DNA of 64,000 nt, from contig DATAUK010000005.1 in NCBI GenBank assembly GCA_036268295.1, positions 1-64,000 on the forward strand, read 5' to 3'. Positions 33,161 through 42,203 of the stretch are shown here, one piece after another; the first letter of the stretch is position 1; every line of letters begins with the position of its first letter. The stretch comes from DATAUK01 sp036268295. Its GTDB lineage: Bacteria; Actinomycetota; Actinomycetes; JAFAQI01. The position numbers and the translations under genes were made by a program. The notes under the pieces are model-generated. The model was given only the letters and a program-made list of their open reading frames with translations, searched no databases and was not told the DNA's origin.

Positions 33161-34737
33161 CCACGACCCGGACCAAGCCCAAGCCCGGCATCGTCACATT
33201 CGTCGGCGGTGGTCCAGGCGACCCCGGACTGCTGACACTGCGGGCGACTGAAGTGCTTGCGGCCGCCGACGCCGTCGCGCTGCCACGGCCACAGCTCGAC
33301 GCCTTGCTGACCCACTGTGGCGACGACATAGAGCTCATCGACACGTCCGGCGCGGACTCCTCCGCCGCTAAGCTGGTGATCGCGGCGGCCAGGGCCGGAA
33401 AGTCCGTGGTCCGGCTCTTTGCGGGCGACCCCAGCCTGCTTGGCAGCTTCGCCGAAGAGGCCGACGCCTGCACCAAGGCGAAGATCGGCTTCGAGCTGGT
33501 GCCAGGGGTCAGCGCGGCGGTGGCGGTCCCGGCGTACGCCGGCATCCCGGTCACCGACAAGCGGACCCGCACCGTGCACGTCATCGACGTGACAGCCGAC
33601 GGCAGCGCGCCGGACTGGTCGGCGGCCAACGGCTCGCACCAGTCGCTGGTCTTGCTCAACGTCGAGGGCGCGATCGGCAAGGCGGCGGCGGCGCTGGTCG
33701 AGCACGGCCGGCGAGGCGATACGCCGATCGCCGTCACCGTCTCCGGCACGACGACCAGTCAGCGCACGATTGTGTCGACGCTCGACACGGTCGAGCGTGA
33801 CACCGGCTCGCTCGACGGGCCGGCGATCGCCGTCGTCGGCGACGTAGTGAAACTGCGCGAGAAGCTGTCGTGGTGGGAGAGCAAGCCGCTGTTCGGCTGG
33901 AAGGTCCTGGTGCCGCGCACCAAGGAGCAGGCCGCGGCGCTCTCCGAGCAGCTGACGTCGTACGGCGCGATCCCGGTCGAGGTACCGACGATCGCCGTCG
34001 AGCCGCCGCGCACGCCGCAGGCGGTCGACCGCGCGATCCGGGGCCTGGTCAGTGGCCGCTACGCCTGGCTCGCGTTGACGTCGGTCAATGCGGTCAAGGC
34101 GATCCGCGAGAAGATCGAGGAGCTTGGTCTCGACTCGCGGGCGCTGGCCGGAGTCAAGGTAGCTTGTGTCGGCGAGCAGACCGCGGCAGCGATGGTCGCG
34201 TGGGGTGTGCGGCCCGACCTGGTGCCAAGCGGCGAGCAGTCCAGCGAAGGTCTGTTGGCTGACTGGCCGGAGTACGAGCCCGGCTACGACCCGCTCGAGC
34301 GGGTGCTCCTGCCGCGGGCCGACATCGCGACCGAGACGCTCTCGGCCGGGCTGCTCGAGCTGGGGTGGCAGGTCGATGACGTCACGGCGTACCGCACCGT
34401 TCGTGCCGCCCCGCCGCCCGCCGAGACCCGCGAGGCGATCAAGACCGGCGGCTTCGACGCGGTGCTGTTCACGTCGTCGTCAACCGTGCGCAATCTCGTT
34501 GGTATTGCTGGGAAACCGCATGCGTCGAGCCTCATCGCGGTGATCGGGCCGCAGACCGCGAAGACGGCCGAGGAGCTCGGCCTGCGGGTCGATGTCCGCG
34601 CCGAGTCGCCGTCATCGGCCGCGCTCGCGGAAGGCCTCGCGGAGTTCGGGCGGAACCGTCGCGCCGGTGGCGAGCTGTTGCCGCCGGGCAAGGCCAACCG
34701 AGCCAAGGCGGTAGCGCGGACCAAGAGGTCTCGATGA
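33157..34737 (+). CDS. hemD: Fused uroporphyrinogen-III methyltransferase / uroporphyrinogen-III synthase
   Basis: The first 250 residues follow the SUMT/CobA fold (VTFVGGGPGDPGLLTLRA, LFAGDPSLLGSFAEEA, LVPGVSAAVAVPAYAGIPV, SGTTTSQRTIVSTL). The GDP loop is divergent from the usual GGDPFVFGRG, so methylation toward siroheme is less sure. Residues 255-515 are HemD (GWKVLVPRTKEQAAALSEQL, WLALTSVNAVKAI, VACVGEQTAAAM, AVLFTSSSTVRNLVG, IAVIGPQTAKTAEELGL), which closes and inverts ring D. Such fusions are usual in Streptomyces and mycobacteria. The tail is Lys/Arg-rich. Confidence 0.93.
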   Translation: MTTTRTKPKPGIVTFVGGGPGDPGLLTLRATEVLAAADAVALPRPQLDALLTHCGDDIELIDTSGADSSAAKLVIAAARAGKSVVRLFAGDPSLLGSFAEEADACTKAKIGFELVPGVSAAVAVPAYAGIPVTDKRTRTVHVIDVTADGSAPDWSAANGSHQSLVLLNVEGAIGKAAAALVEHGRRGDTPIAVTVSGTTTSQRTIVSTLDTVERDTGSLDGPAIAVVGDVVKLREKLSWWESKPLFGWKVLVPRTKEQAAALSEQLTSYGAIPVEVPTIAVEPPRTPQAVDRAIRGLVSGRYAWLALTSVNAVKAIREKIEELGLDSRALAGVKVACVGEQTAAAMVAWGVRPDLVPSGEQSSEGLLADWPEYEPGYDPLERVLLPRADIATETLSAGLLELGWQVDDVTAYRTVRAAPPPAETREAIKTGGFDAVLFTSSSTVRNLVGIAGKPHASSLIAVIGPQTAKTAEELGLRVDVRAESPSSAALAEGLAEFGRNRRAGGELLPPGKANRAKAVARTKRSR

Positions 34738-35729
34738 CCTCGGGCGGGGGTTTCCCGACGGCGCGGCCGAGACGGCTGCGCCGAACCCCCGCATTGCGCC
34801 GGCTGGCATCACAGGTCACGGTCTCGCCGTCAAATCTGATCCTGCCGCTGTTCGTCAAAGCGGGCGTCGGCGACCCGGTGCCGATCGCCTCGATGCCGGG
34901 AGTCGTGCAGCACTCTCGCGACTCGGTGCGCAAGGCGGCTGCCGAGGCTGCGCAGGCCGGCGTCGGCGGGGTGATGTTGTTCGGCATTCCGGCGGTCAAG
35001 GACGCCCGTGGCAGTGGCGCGGATGACCCTGACGGAATCGTCCAGGTGGCGCTGCGCGACCTGGTCGCCGAGGTCGGCGACGCGGTTGTGGTCATGAGCG
35101 ACCTGTGTCTCGACGAATACACCGACCACGGTCACTGTGGCGTTCTGACCGCTTCCGGCGACGTCGACAACGACGCGACGCTCGAGCGCTATGCGTCGAT
35201 CGCCGTCGTGCAAGCCGAGGCCGGAGCGGCGGTTGTCGGCCCGAGCGGCATGATGGACGGCCAGGTGGGAGCGATCCGAAACGCCTTGGACAGCAACGGT
35301 TTTCCCGAGGTAGCGATCCTTGCCTACTCCGCAAAGTATGCCTCCGCGATGTATGGCCCGTTCCGCGACGCTGCCGAGTGCGCGCCGCAGTTCGGCGATC
35401 GCGCGTCCTACCAGGAGGACCCGGCCCGGTCGGCGGTCGAGGCGGTGCGCGAGGCGCTGCTCGACGTGGCAGAGGGCGCCGACATGGTGATGGTGAAGCC
35501 GGCGATCGGCTATCTCGATGTCGTGCGTGCCGTCGCCGACGCCGTCGACGTGCCGGTCGCGGCATACAACGTGTCGGGGGAGTTCTCGATGCTCGAGGCG
35601 GCGGCCGCCAACGGCTGGATCGACCGAGACCGGGCGATCAACGAGATGGTCACGTCGATCAGACGCGCCGGTGCCGACATCGTCCTGACCTACTGGGCCA
35701 CCGAGCTAGCCACCCGCCTCGCTCCCTAA
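34734..35729 (+). CDS. hemB: Delta-aminolevulinic acid dehydratase (porphobilinogen synthase)
   Basis: HemB condenses two 5-aminolevulinates to porphobilinogen. The 331-residue protein has both Schiff-base lysines (AYSAKYASAMYGPF and DMVMVKPAIGYLD). The metal segment reads MSDLCLDEYTDHGHCG: of the three Cys that bind zinc in human or yeast enzymes, the middle one is Asp, so metal use is mixed or altered compared with the classic Zn type. It ends the rex-hemACDB cluster, overlapping hemD by ATGA, and is followed by a large palindrome. Confidence 0.96.
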   Translation: MTSGGGFPTARPRRLRRTPALRRLASQVTVSPSNLILPLFVKAGVGDPVPIASMPGVVQHSRDSVRKAAAEAAQAGVGGVMLFGIPAVKDARGSGADDPDGIVQVALRDLVAEVGDAVVVMSDLCLDEYTDHGHCGVLTASGDVDNDATLERYASIAVVQAEAGAAVVGPSGMMDGQVGAIRNALDSNGFPEVAILAYSAKYASAMYGPFRDAAECAPQFGDRASYQEDPARSAVEAVREALLDVAEGADMVMVKPAIGYLDVVRAVADAVDVPVAAYNVSGEFSMLEAAAANGWIDRDRAINEMVTSIRRAGADIVLTYWATELATRLAP

Positions 35730-35737
35730 CTACCCCG

Positions 35738-35814
35738 CGCATGTGCCATTGGTGGGGCTATCGGCCCACGGATGTGCCATTGGCGGGGTCAGGGGCCCAC
35801 CGGTGGCACATGCG
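35738..35814. terminator. Long palindrome between hemB and the serine hydrolase gene
   Basis: Left arm 35738-35756 and right arm 35796-35814 (19 nt each) pair with two mismatches; the shared sequence is CGCATGTGCCA. A third copy of ATGTGCCATTGG at 35772-35783 lies in the loop and could pair with the right arm instead. The element fills the gap between two convergent genes, so a two-way terminator is likely, with the extra copy suggesting partial duplication. Confidence 0.6.
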
Positions 35815-35820
35815 TAGGGT

Positions 35821-37056
35821 TCAGTCGACGAGGGACTGGTAGACGAGCTGGCGGAGCTGGGGGCGGATCGGGTAGGTGCTCGACGGCAGCAGCTGGGTCA
35901 TAAAGACGACGGCTAGGTCCTCGGCCGGATCGACCCAGAACGCGGTGCTTGCCATCCCGCCCCAGTAGGACTCGCCAACGCTTGAGAGCACCTTGGTCGC
36001 CACCGGGTCGTCGGTGACGGCAAGCCCTAGGCCGAAGCCCACGCCATCGTAGTTGGTCTCGGCGAACAGTGGCCAGCCGTACGTCGCGAGGTCGACACCT
36101 CCTGGAAGGTGATTGCGGCTCATGTAGCGGACGGTCCGCGGCGACAGCAGCCGGACGCCGTCGAGGGCGCCGCCACCGAGCAGCATCGACGCGAATCGGC
36201 TGTAGTCGCAGCTGGTCGACACCAGGCCGCCGCCGCCTGACGACCATCGCGGCGGTGACTTGAAGGGCTCACCAAGAGCATCGAAGCGGACCTTCTCGGT
36301 CAGTCCCGGCGCCATCGCATACAGCGCAGCCAGCCGACCGTGGTCCTCGGCCGGCACCGAGAAGCCGGTATCGACCATGTTGAGCGGGCCGAAGATGTGC
36401 TCCCGGAAGTACTCATCGAGGGACTGACCGGACCACAGCTCGACCAGCCGGCCGAGCACGTCGGTCGCCACCGAGTAGAGCCACTCGGTGCCAGGCTGGA
36501 ACGCGAGCGGCAGGCTGGCCCACCGCTGGACACAACCGGCCAGGTCCAGCTCCGGCGGTGTCGTCAGGTCGAATCCGGCGTTGCGGTAGATCTCGTCCGT
36601 CACATGGACGTGGTGGAATCCGTAGGTGAGACCGGACGTGTGGGTCAGCAGGTGCCAGACCCGGACCGGCTCGGTCGCCGGGACGGTGACCGGCTTGCCG
36701 GCCTGGCCGCCGACGTACACCCGCGGCTGGGCAAACTCCGGCAGCCACCGGCTGATCGGGTCGCCGAGCTCGAACGCGCCTTGTTCGTAGAGCATCATCG
36801 CGGCCACCGACGTGACCGGCTTGGTCATCGAGTAGATCCGCCAGATCGTGTCGGGCTCTACTGCGCGGCCGGCCTCGAGGTCGGAGCTGCCGTACGACGT
36901 CAGGTGCGCGATCCGGCCGCGGCGGGCGATGGTGATCTGGTAGCCCGGCAGTCGGCCGTCATCGACGTACCGGTCGAAATGCGCGTCGATCCGCGCCAGC
37001 CGTGACCCGTCGATGCCGACCTCGCCCGGATCGACTTCCACCCCGAAGTCCGTCAT
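35821..37056 (-). CDS. Serine hydrolase of the beta-lactamase/DD-peptidase family
   Basis: The 411-residue protein has the class C-like SxxK nucleophile motif in RIYSMTKPVTSVAAMML, the WHLLTHTSGLTYG segment and EWLYSVATDVLGRLVEL with the second motif. Relatives include EstB-type esterases and 6-aminohexanoate or D-amino acid hydrolases. No signal peptide is seen, so an intracellular esterase is more likely than a wall enzyme. It interrupts the hem genes on the opposite strand and diverges from hemL. The substrate is unknown. Confidence 0.83.
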   Translation of the reverse strand: MTDFGVEVDPGEVGIDGSRLARIDAHFDRYVDDGRLPGYQITIARRGRIAHLTSYGSSDLEAGRAVEPDTIWRIYSMTKPVTSVAAMMLYEQGAFELGDPISRWLPEFAQPRVYVGGQAGKPVTVPATEPVRVWHLLTHTSGLTYGFHHVHVTDEIYRNAGFDLTTPPELDLAGCVQRWASLPLAFQPGTEWLYSVATDVLGRLVELWSGQSLDEYFREHIFGPLNMVDTGFSVPAEDHGRLAALYAMAPGLTEKVRFDALGEPFKSPPRWSSGGGGLVSTSCDYSRFASMLLGGGALDGVRLLSPRTVRYMSRNHLPGGVDLATYGWPLFAETNYDGVGFGLGLAVTDDPVATKVLSSVGESYWGGMASTAFWVDPAEDLAVVFMTQLLPSSTYPIRPQLRQLVYQSLVD

Positions 37057-37119
37057 GAGCGCAAGCCTCGCATGTGGCCGCCGACAGGTCCGTGGGGGTC
37101 GCTTGCGAGGATGGGCGTT

Positions 37120-38439
37120 GTGCCGCCTTCCGATGCTCCGGTGTCCGCCGCGCTGTTCGCTCGCGCCCAGGCGGTGACGCCAGGCGGGGTCAACTCGCCG
37201 GTTCGCGCCTTCCGGTCGGTCGGTGGAACGCCTCGCTTTATAGCCCGCGGCAACGGGCCGTGTCTCTACGACGTCGATGGCAACGAGTACGTCGACCTGG
37301 TTTGTTCATGGGGCCCGGCGATCCTCGGGCACGCGCATCCGGCCGTGATCGAGGCGGTGCGCACCGCATCGTCGGCCGGGCTGTCGTTCGGTGCACCGAC
37401 GCCCGGTGAGGTGGCGCTCGCGGAGCTGATCGTCGACCGGGTCGCCCCGGTCGACGAGGTGCGGCTCGTCAATTCCGGCACCGAGGCGACGATGAGCGCG
37501 GTGCGACTTGCGCGCGGTGTCACCGGTCGAACCAAGATCGTGAAGTTCGCCGGCTGCTACCACGGCCATGTGGACGCCCTGCTCGCCAGCGCCGGCAGCG
37601 GCGTCGCAACCTTTGCCCTGCCGGACTCGCCAGGTGTCACCGGCGCGAGTGCGGCTGACACAATTGTGTTGCCCTACAACGATTTTGACGCTCTCGACGA
37701 GGCGTTCGAGACGTACGGCGACGAGGTTGCCTGCCTGATCACCGAGGCCGCGGCCGCCAACATGGGCGTGGTCGCGCCTGTGCCCGGGTTCAATGCCCGG
37801 CTGCGTGAGTTGACCCAGCAGCACGGCGCGCTGCTGATCCTCGATGAGGTCATGACGGGCTTTCGGGTCAGCCGGGCTGGCTGGTGGGGGCTCGAGGGCG
37901 TCACACCTGACCTCTTCACGTTCGGCAAGGTGATGAGCGGCGGACTGCCGGCGGCGGCGTTCGGCGGCCGGGCCGAGGTGATGGCCCAGCTAGCACCGGC
38001 GGGCCCGGTCTACCAAGCCGGCACGCTGTCGGGCAACCCGGTCGCGGTCGCCGCCGGCCTCGCGCAGCTCACGCTGTGCACCGATGCGGTCTACGCGCAC
38101 GTCGATGCCACGTCGGCAACCGTTGTCAGCCTGGTCGCGACTGCGCTCGATGGCGCCGGGGTTGCCAATCGGATCAACACTGCCGGCAGCCTGTTCTCGG
38201 TGTTCTTTCTTGACCACGACGTCGTCGATTTCGACTCCGCCAAGGACACGTCGGTCGCGAGGTACGCCGCGTTCTTCCACTCGATGCTCGACCAGGGCGT
38301 CTACCTTCCGCCATCGGCGTTCGAGGCCTGGTTCGTCGGCGCCAGCCACGATCAAGCCGCGATCGACCGGATCGCTACCGCGCTTCCCATGGCGGCGCAG
38401 GCCGCCGCCGGCGTACCCAGCGAAGCGAGCGGCAGGTGA
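37120..38439 (+). CDS. hemL: Glutamate-1-semialdehyde 2,1-aminomutase
   Basis: HemL moves the amino group of glutamate-1-semialdehyde to give 5-aminolevulinate, completing the C5 route begun by HemA. The protein of about 439 residues shows AQAVTPGGVNSPVRAF, VRLVNSGTEATMSAVRLAR, KFAGCYHGHVDALL, LLILDEVMTGFR, and the PLP Lys in FTFGKVMSGGLPAAAFGG. GTG 37120 lies seven bases after GAGGAT; ATG 37111 would add three residues. It overlaps the phosphatase gene downstream by GTGA. Confidence 0.95.
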   Translation: MPPSDAPVSAALFARAQAVTPGGVNSPVRAFRSVGGTPRFIARGNGPCLYDVDGNEYVDLVCSWGPAILGHAHPAVIEAVRTASSAGLSFGAPTPGEVALAELIVDRVAPVDEVRLVNSGTEATMSAVRLARGVTGRTKIVKFAGCYHGHVDALLASAGSGVATFALPDSPGVTGASAADTIVLPYNDFDALDEAFETYGDEVACLITEAAAANMGVVAPVPGFNARLRELTQQHGALLILDEVMTGFRVSRAGWWGLEGVTPDLFTFGKVMSGGLPAAAFGGRAEVMAQLAPAGPVYQAGTLSGNPVAVAAGLAQLTLCTDAVYAHVDATSATVVSLVATALDGAGVANRINTAGSLFSVFFLDHDVVDFDSAKDTSVARYAAFFHSMLDQGVYLPPSAFEAWFVGASHDQAAIDRIATALPMAAQAAAGVPSEASGR

Positions 38440-39068
38440 CCCGCACCGTCGTGCATCTCGTCCGACATGGCGAGGTCTTCAACCCCGGCGGCGTGCTCTA
38501 CGGCCGGCTGCCCGGCTTCCGGCTCTCCGAGGCCGGTGAGGCAATGGCGGTGCAGGCGGCTGAGGCGTTGAAGGGCCGAGACATCACGGTCGTTCGGTCG
38601 TCGCCGCTCGAGCGTGCGGTGCAGACCGCGGTGCCGATCGCGGCGGAATTCGGCGTCGAGCCGACGACCGACGACCGACTGATCGAGAGCGACAACTTCT
38701 TCGAAGGCAAGACCTTCGGCGTCGGTGACGGCTCGCTGAAGAACCCTTCGGTCTGGCGGCACCTGTGGAACCCGTTCCGCCCGTCATGGGGTGAGCCGTA
38801 CGCCGAGATCGCGTCGCGGGTGCTCGCCGCGGTCGCGACCGCGCGGGATGCCGCGACCGGTCACGAAGCCGTCCTCGTGAGTCACCAGCTGCCGATCGAG
38901 ATCGTCCGGCGTCAGGTCAAAGGCGACCGGTTGTGGCATCGACCGGACCGGCGCAGGTGCGCCCTCGCATCGATCACGTCACTTGTCTACGACGACGACC
39001 GGCTGGTGCGGGTCGACTACTCTGAGCCCGCCGGGGACAGTGGGCGCCACCGGGTCGGCGGCGCCTAA
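38436..39068 (+). CDS. Histidine phosphatase (phosphoglycerate mutase) family protein
   Basis: The 210-residue protein has the catalytic VVHLVRHGEVFNP with the phospho-His, the SSPLERAVQTA stretch, a Glu in RLIESDNFFEGKTFG, and the second His in VLVSHQLPIEIV. It lies after hemL, as in mycobacteria (Rv0525), and before the cytochrome c maturation genes. The substrate is unknown; it lacks the length and loops of glycolytic phosphoglycerate mutase. Confidence 0.87.
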   Translation: MTRTVVHLVRHGEVFNPGGVLYGRLPGFRLSEAGEAMAVQAAEALKGRDITVVRSSPLERAVQTAVPIAAEFGVEPTTDDRLIESDNFFEGKTFGVGDGSLKNPSVWRHLWNPFRPSWGEPYAEIASRVLAAVATARDAATGHEAVLVSHQLPIEIVRRQVKGDRLWHRPDRRRCALASITSLVYDDDRLVRVDYSEPAGDSGRHRVGGA

Positions 39069-39082
39069 GCGCACACGTCACA

Positions 39083-39670
39083 ATGGTTGGAATGCCTGGC
39101 AAACTTCGACATCTGATCGCCGCGGCCGCGGTGCTCGTTGGCGTCGCCGGATGTTCCGGGACCGGCAATGTCGACACCTCGGTCAATGGCGGCGGGACCC
39201 AGAACGGCGCCGGCAACATCGTTGTCTACAAGGCGGCCGATCGTCACATGGTCGGCGACGTCAAAGGGACGACCCTGCAGGGCAAGCCGTTGAACCTCGC
39301 CAGCTATCGGGGCAAGGTGGTGATCGTCGACTTCTGGTCCGACCCGTGCGTCCCGTGCCACGGCGAAGAGCCGGCAATGGAGCAACTGGCTCAGGCCGAC
39401 GTCTCTAAAGGCGTGCAGTTCGTGGGTATCGACGAGCGCGACAACCTCAGTGCCGGCCAGGCCTTCGAGGCGCAGTTCCACGTGACGTACCCGAGCATCT
39501 TCGACCGCTACGACTCCTATGTATTGGACTTCCCGGGCTCGGCGCCGCCGAGCACGCCGAGCACGATTGTGCTCGATCCCACCGGTCACATCGCGGCGCA
39601 GATCGACGGCCCGCAGGACTACAGCCACCTCAACGCGCTGATCAACCAGATCCGGTCGGAACCGGCGTGA
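39083..39670 (+). CDS. resA: TlpA/ResA-like thioredoxin lipoprotein
   Basis: The 195-residue protein has a lipoprotein signal (hydrophobic run, lipobox VAGC) and a thioredoxin fold with VVIVDFWSDPCVPCHGEEPAM, where the CVPC pair is the redox site, and a cis-Pro loop (SAPPSTPSTIVLD). In System II cytochrome c maturation such a protein keeps apocytochrome haem-binding Cys reduced outside the membrane. It overlaps ccdA by GTGA. ATG 39092 is an alternative start. As in other actinobacteria the order is resA-ccdA-resB-ccsB. Confidence 0.9.
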   Translation: MVGMPGKLRHLIAAAAVLVGVAGCSGTGNVDTSVNGGGTQNGAGNIVVYKAADRHMVGDVKGTTLQGKPLNLASYRGKVVIVDFWSDPCVPCHGEEPAMEQLAQADVSKGVQFVGIDERDNLSAGQAFEAQFHVTYPSIFDRYDSYVLDFPGSAPPSTPSTIVLDPTGHIAAQIDGPQDYSHLNALINQIRSEPA

Positions 39671-40584
39671 GCATGATCGTCGTCGCCGGGGCGGCTGCCT
39701 CAATTGGCGCCGGAGCGGCTGCCTCAATTGGCGCCGGAGCGGCGACCAGCTTCCAGAACGCCGCGGACGGCTCGCTGCTGCTCGCGATCCCGGTCGCTGC
39801 GCTCGCCGGCCTGGTGTCGTTCCTCTCTCCCTGTGTGCTGCCGCTGGTGCCGGCGTACCTCTCCTATGTCACCGGGATGTCGGCGGCTGATCTCGCAGCC
39901 GACCAGACCCATCGCGACAGCCGGGCGCAGGGCGTCAGCGACGGTCCCGGCGCGGCACTCGCGGTCGAAGCCAGGCACGCTGCCGCCGGCGCCGGAGCGC
40001 CGCATCGTCGCAGCAAGGTGCTCTGGGGCTCGATCCTGTTCGTCGCCGGGTTCTCGGTCGTCTTCATCACGTTCGGCGCGCTGTTCGGCTATGCCGGCGC
40101 GCAACTCGATGCGCACGAGGTGTTGGTCGATCGGATCGCGGGTGGCTTCGCGGTCGTGATGGGTGCAGCGTTCATGGGGTGGCTGCCCGGCTTTCAGCGT
40201 GAGTTCCGCTTCCATCGGCTCCCGGCGGTCGGGCTCGCCGGGGCGCCGTTGCTCGGCGTCGCGTTCGGAGTCGGCTGGACCCCGTGCATCGGGCCGACGC
40301 TCGGTGTCGTACTGGGGCTGGCCGGCTCGTCGGCGACCGCGGGTCGGGGCGCCGTGCTGACGACCGCCTACTGCGCTGGGCTCGGCATCCCGTTCGTGCT
40401 GGCCGGCGTCGGCTTTCGTCGCGCGCTGGGCGCCTTCGAGGTCATCAAACGCCACTACGCCTGGGTGGTGCGCGGCGGCGGGCTGCTGCTCGTCATCGTC
40501 GGCGTACTCCTGGTGACTGGCGAGTGGACGACGATCTCGATCGATCTTCGCGACGCCCTTCCGACGTACACGCCGCCGGTGTGA
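39667..40584 (+). CDS. ccdA: Cytochrome c biogenesis protein CcdA
   Basis: CcdA passes reducing power across the membrane to ResA. The 305-residue protein has six or so membrane helices with the redox Cys pair in FLSPCVLPLVPAYLS and GVGWTPCIGPTLG. Between the first two helices is a long hydrophilic loop (about 75-120). The N-terminus carries two perfect copies of an 8-residue unit, AAASIGAG, before the first helix, from a 24-bp DNA duplication. GTG 39667 overlaps the resA stop. Confidence 0.92.
   Translation: MSMIVVAGAAASIGAGAAASIGAGAATSFQNAADGSLLLAIPVAALAGLVSFLSPCVLPLVPAYLSYVTGMSAADLAADQTHRDSRAQGVSDGPGAALAVEARHAAAGAGAPHRRSKVLWGSILFVAGFSVVFITFGALFGYAGAQLDAHEVLVDRIAGGFAVVMGAAFMGWLPGFQREFRFHRLPAVGLAGAPLLGVAFGVGWTPCIGPTLGVVLGLAGSSATAGRGAVLTTAYCAGLGIPFVLAGVGFRRALGAFEVIKRHYAWVVRGGGLLLVIVGVLLVTGEWTTISIDLRDALPTYTPPV
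39691..39738 (+). repeat. 24-bp tandem duplication at the ccdA N-terminus
   Basis: Bases 39691-39714 and 39715-39738 are identical 24-bp units, read in frame as AAASIGAG twice. They lie before the first membrane helix, where an insertion would be tolerated. Confidence 0.9.
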
Positions 40585-40588
40585 GCCG

Positions 40589-42202
40589 ATGACCGACACC
40601 ATCGTCGAAGAGGAGCAGCCGGCACCGCTGTCGACCCAGCCGGAGCGCCCGGCGGACCCGGCCGGTCGGGGTCCGATCGTTGCGGCGGTTCGGATCTGGC
40701 GGCAGTTCACCAGCATGCGGACCGCGTTGCTGTTGCTCGCGTTGCTGGCCCTCGCGGCGATCCCTGGGACAGTGATCCCGCAGCGCGGGCTCGATCCGGT
40801 GAAGGTCAACTCCTATCTCGCGGCACACCCCCATCTCGGTCCGCTGATGGACAAGCTGTCGCTGTTCGATGTTTTCGCGGCGCCGTGGTTCGTCCTGATC
40901 TTCATCCTGCTGTTCGTCTCGGTGGTCGGGTGCGTGATCCCCCGGGTCCGGCTGCACTACCGCGCGATGCGCCGCCGGCCGCCGAACGCACCGCGGCACC
41001 TGCTCCGAATGTCGGCATCGACCGGTTGGGAGACCGACGAGTCGCCGGCGGCACTTGGCAAGCGAGTGCACACGATGTTGCGGAGCAGTCATTGGCGCGC
41101 GGATCTGCGCACCGAGGCGGATGGTGGCGTAACGGTCTCGGCCGAGAAGGGCTATCTGCGGGAGACCGGCAACCTGATCTTTCACATTGCGTTGCTGCTG
41201 CTTCTGGTTGGCATCGCGCTGAGCAGCCTGTATGGCTACAAGGGCACCGTCCTGGTCAGCCAGGGCGGCGGTTTCTCCAACGCCAGAGCCGATTACGACG
41301 TCTTCGAACCGTCGCGACTGTTCTCGGACTCGCAGCTCTCGCCGTTCTCGCTGACGATGCAGAGTTTCAAGGCCACCTACAACCCGGCCAACGGCGAGCC
41401 ACTGACCTTCAAGGCCGACGTTCACTACACGAGCTCGCCGACCTCGCCGTCGAAGCCGTATGTCGTCCAGGTCAACCACCCGTTGAACCTGCCGGGCGCA
41501 AAGGTCTTTCTGGTCGGTCACGGCTATTCGCTGATCATGAAGGTCACGAACGCCGACGGCACCGTGAAGTACGACGGACCGACCGCGTTCCTTCCGGACA
41601 ACAGCCTGTTCGCTTCTCACGGCGTGCTGAAGGTGCCTTCGCTCGGCGCTGGTGGCGGCCAGCTCGGCCTGACCGGCGAGTTCTACCCGACCGCCGCAGT
41701 GACCCAGAGCGGCGGGCTCCAGTCGATCTTCCCTGCTCCCGACCACCCGGTGCTCGCGTTGTCGGCGTGGCAGGGCAATCTTGGTTTCAACACCGGGATC
41801 CCGCAGTCCGACTACTCGCTGCCGGTCACCGGGCTGAAGAACATCGGCATCACCCAGCTGTCTCCTGGTGGGAGCTGGAAGCTCCCGGACGGAGCGACCG
41901 TGAAGTTCGTCGGGGTCCAGCAGTGGGCGACGTTCCAGGTTGCCCATGAGCCAGGCAAGCGGACCGTGCTGGTGGCGGCGGTCCTCATCGTCGTGGGTCT
42001 GCTCGGCTCGCTTCGGGTACGCCGGCGCCGGTTCTGGATTCGCGCCGTACCGGCTCCGGTCGGACAAGACCCGCGGCGTACCGTAGTCACCGCGGCTGGG
42101 CTCGCCCGTAGCGACGTGGGTGGCTTTGTCGATGAGCTCGACGACCTGGTCAAACAGATCGGTCGGTCGCCACACGGGGCGATTGAGACCGAAAGGGACT
42201 GA
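40589..42202 (+). CDS. resB: Cytochrome c biogenesis protein ResB
   Basis: ResB works with CcsB to carry haem out and attach it to apocytochrome c. The 537-residue protein has an N-terminal helix (MRTALLLLALLALAAIPGTVIPQR), further helices near 100 and 190, a large external domain (about 215-450) and a final helix VLVAAVLIVVGLLGSL. The IPQR segment after the first helix is typical of the family. It starts four bases after ccdA, and ccsB follows its stop by a single base. Confidence 0.93.
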   Translation: MTDTIVEEEQPAPLSTQPERPADPAGRGPIVAAVRIWRQFTSMRTALLLLALLALAAIPGTVIPQRGLDPVKVNSYLAAHPHLGPLMDKLSLFDVFAAPWFVLIFILLFVSVVGCVIPRVRLHYRAMRRRPPNAPRHLLRMSASTGWETDESPAALGKRVHTMLRSSHWRADLRTEADGGVTVSAEKGYLRETGNLIFHIALLLLLVGIALSSLYGYKGTVLVSQGGGFSNARADYDVFEPSRLFSDSQLSPFSLTMQSFKATYNPANGEPLTFKADVHYTSSPTSPSKPYVVQVNHPLNLPGAKVFLVGHGYSLIMKVTNADGTVKYDGPTAFLPDNSLFASHGVLKVPSLGAGGGQLGLTGEFYPTAAVTQSGGLQSIFPAPDHPVLALSAWQGNLGFNTGIPQSDYSLPVTGLKNIGITQLSPGGSWKLPDGATVKFVGVQQWATFQVAHEPGKRTVLVAAVLIVVGLLGSLRVRRRRFWIRAVPAPVGQDPRRTVVTAAGLARSDVGGFVDELDDLVKQIGRSPHGAIETERD

Positions 42203-42203
42203 C

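Noticed and set aside
37062..37107. Inverted CGCAAGC/GCTTGCG between the serine hydrolase and hemL genes
   Set aside because: The arms are only 7 bp and 32 bases apart, so an operator cannot be supported.
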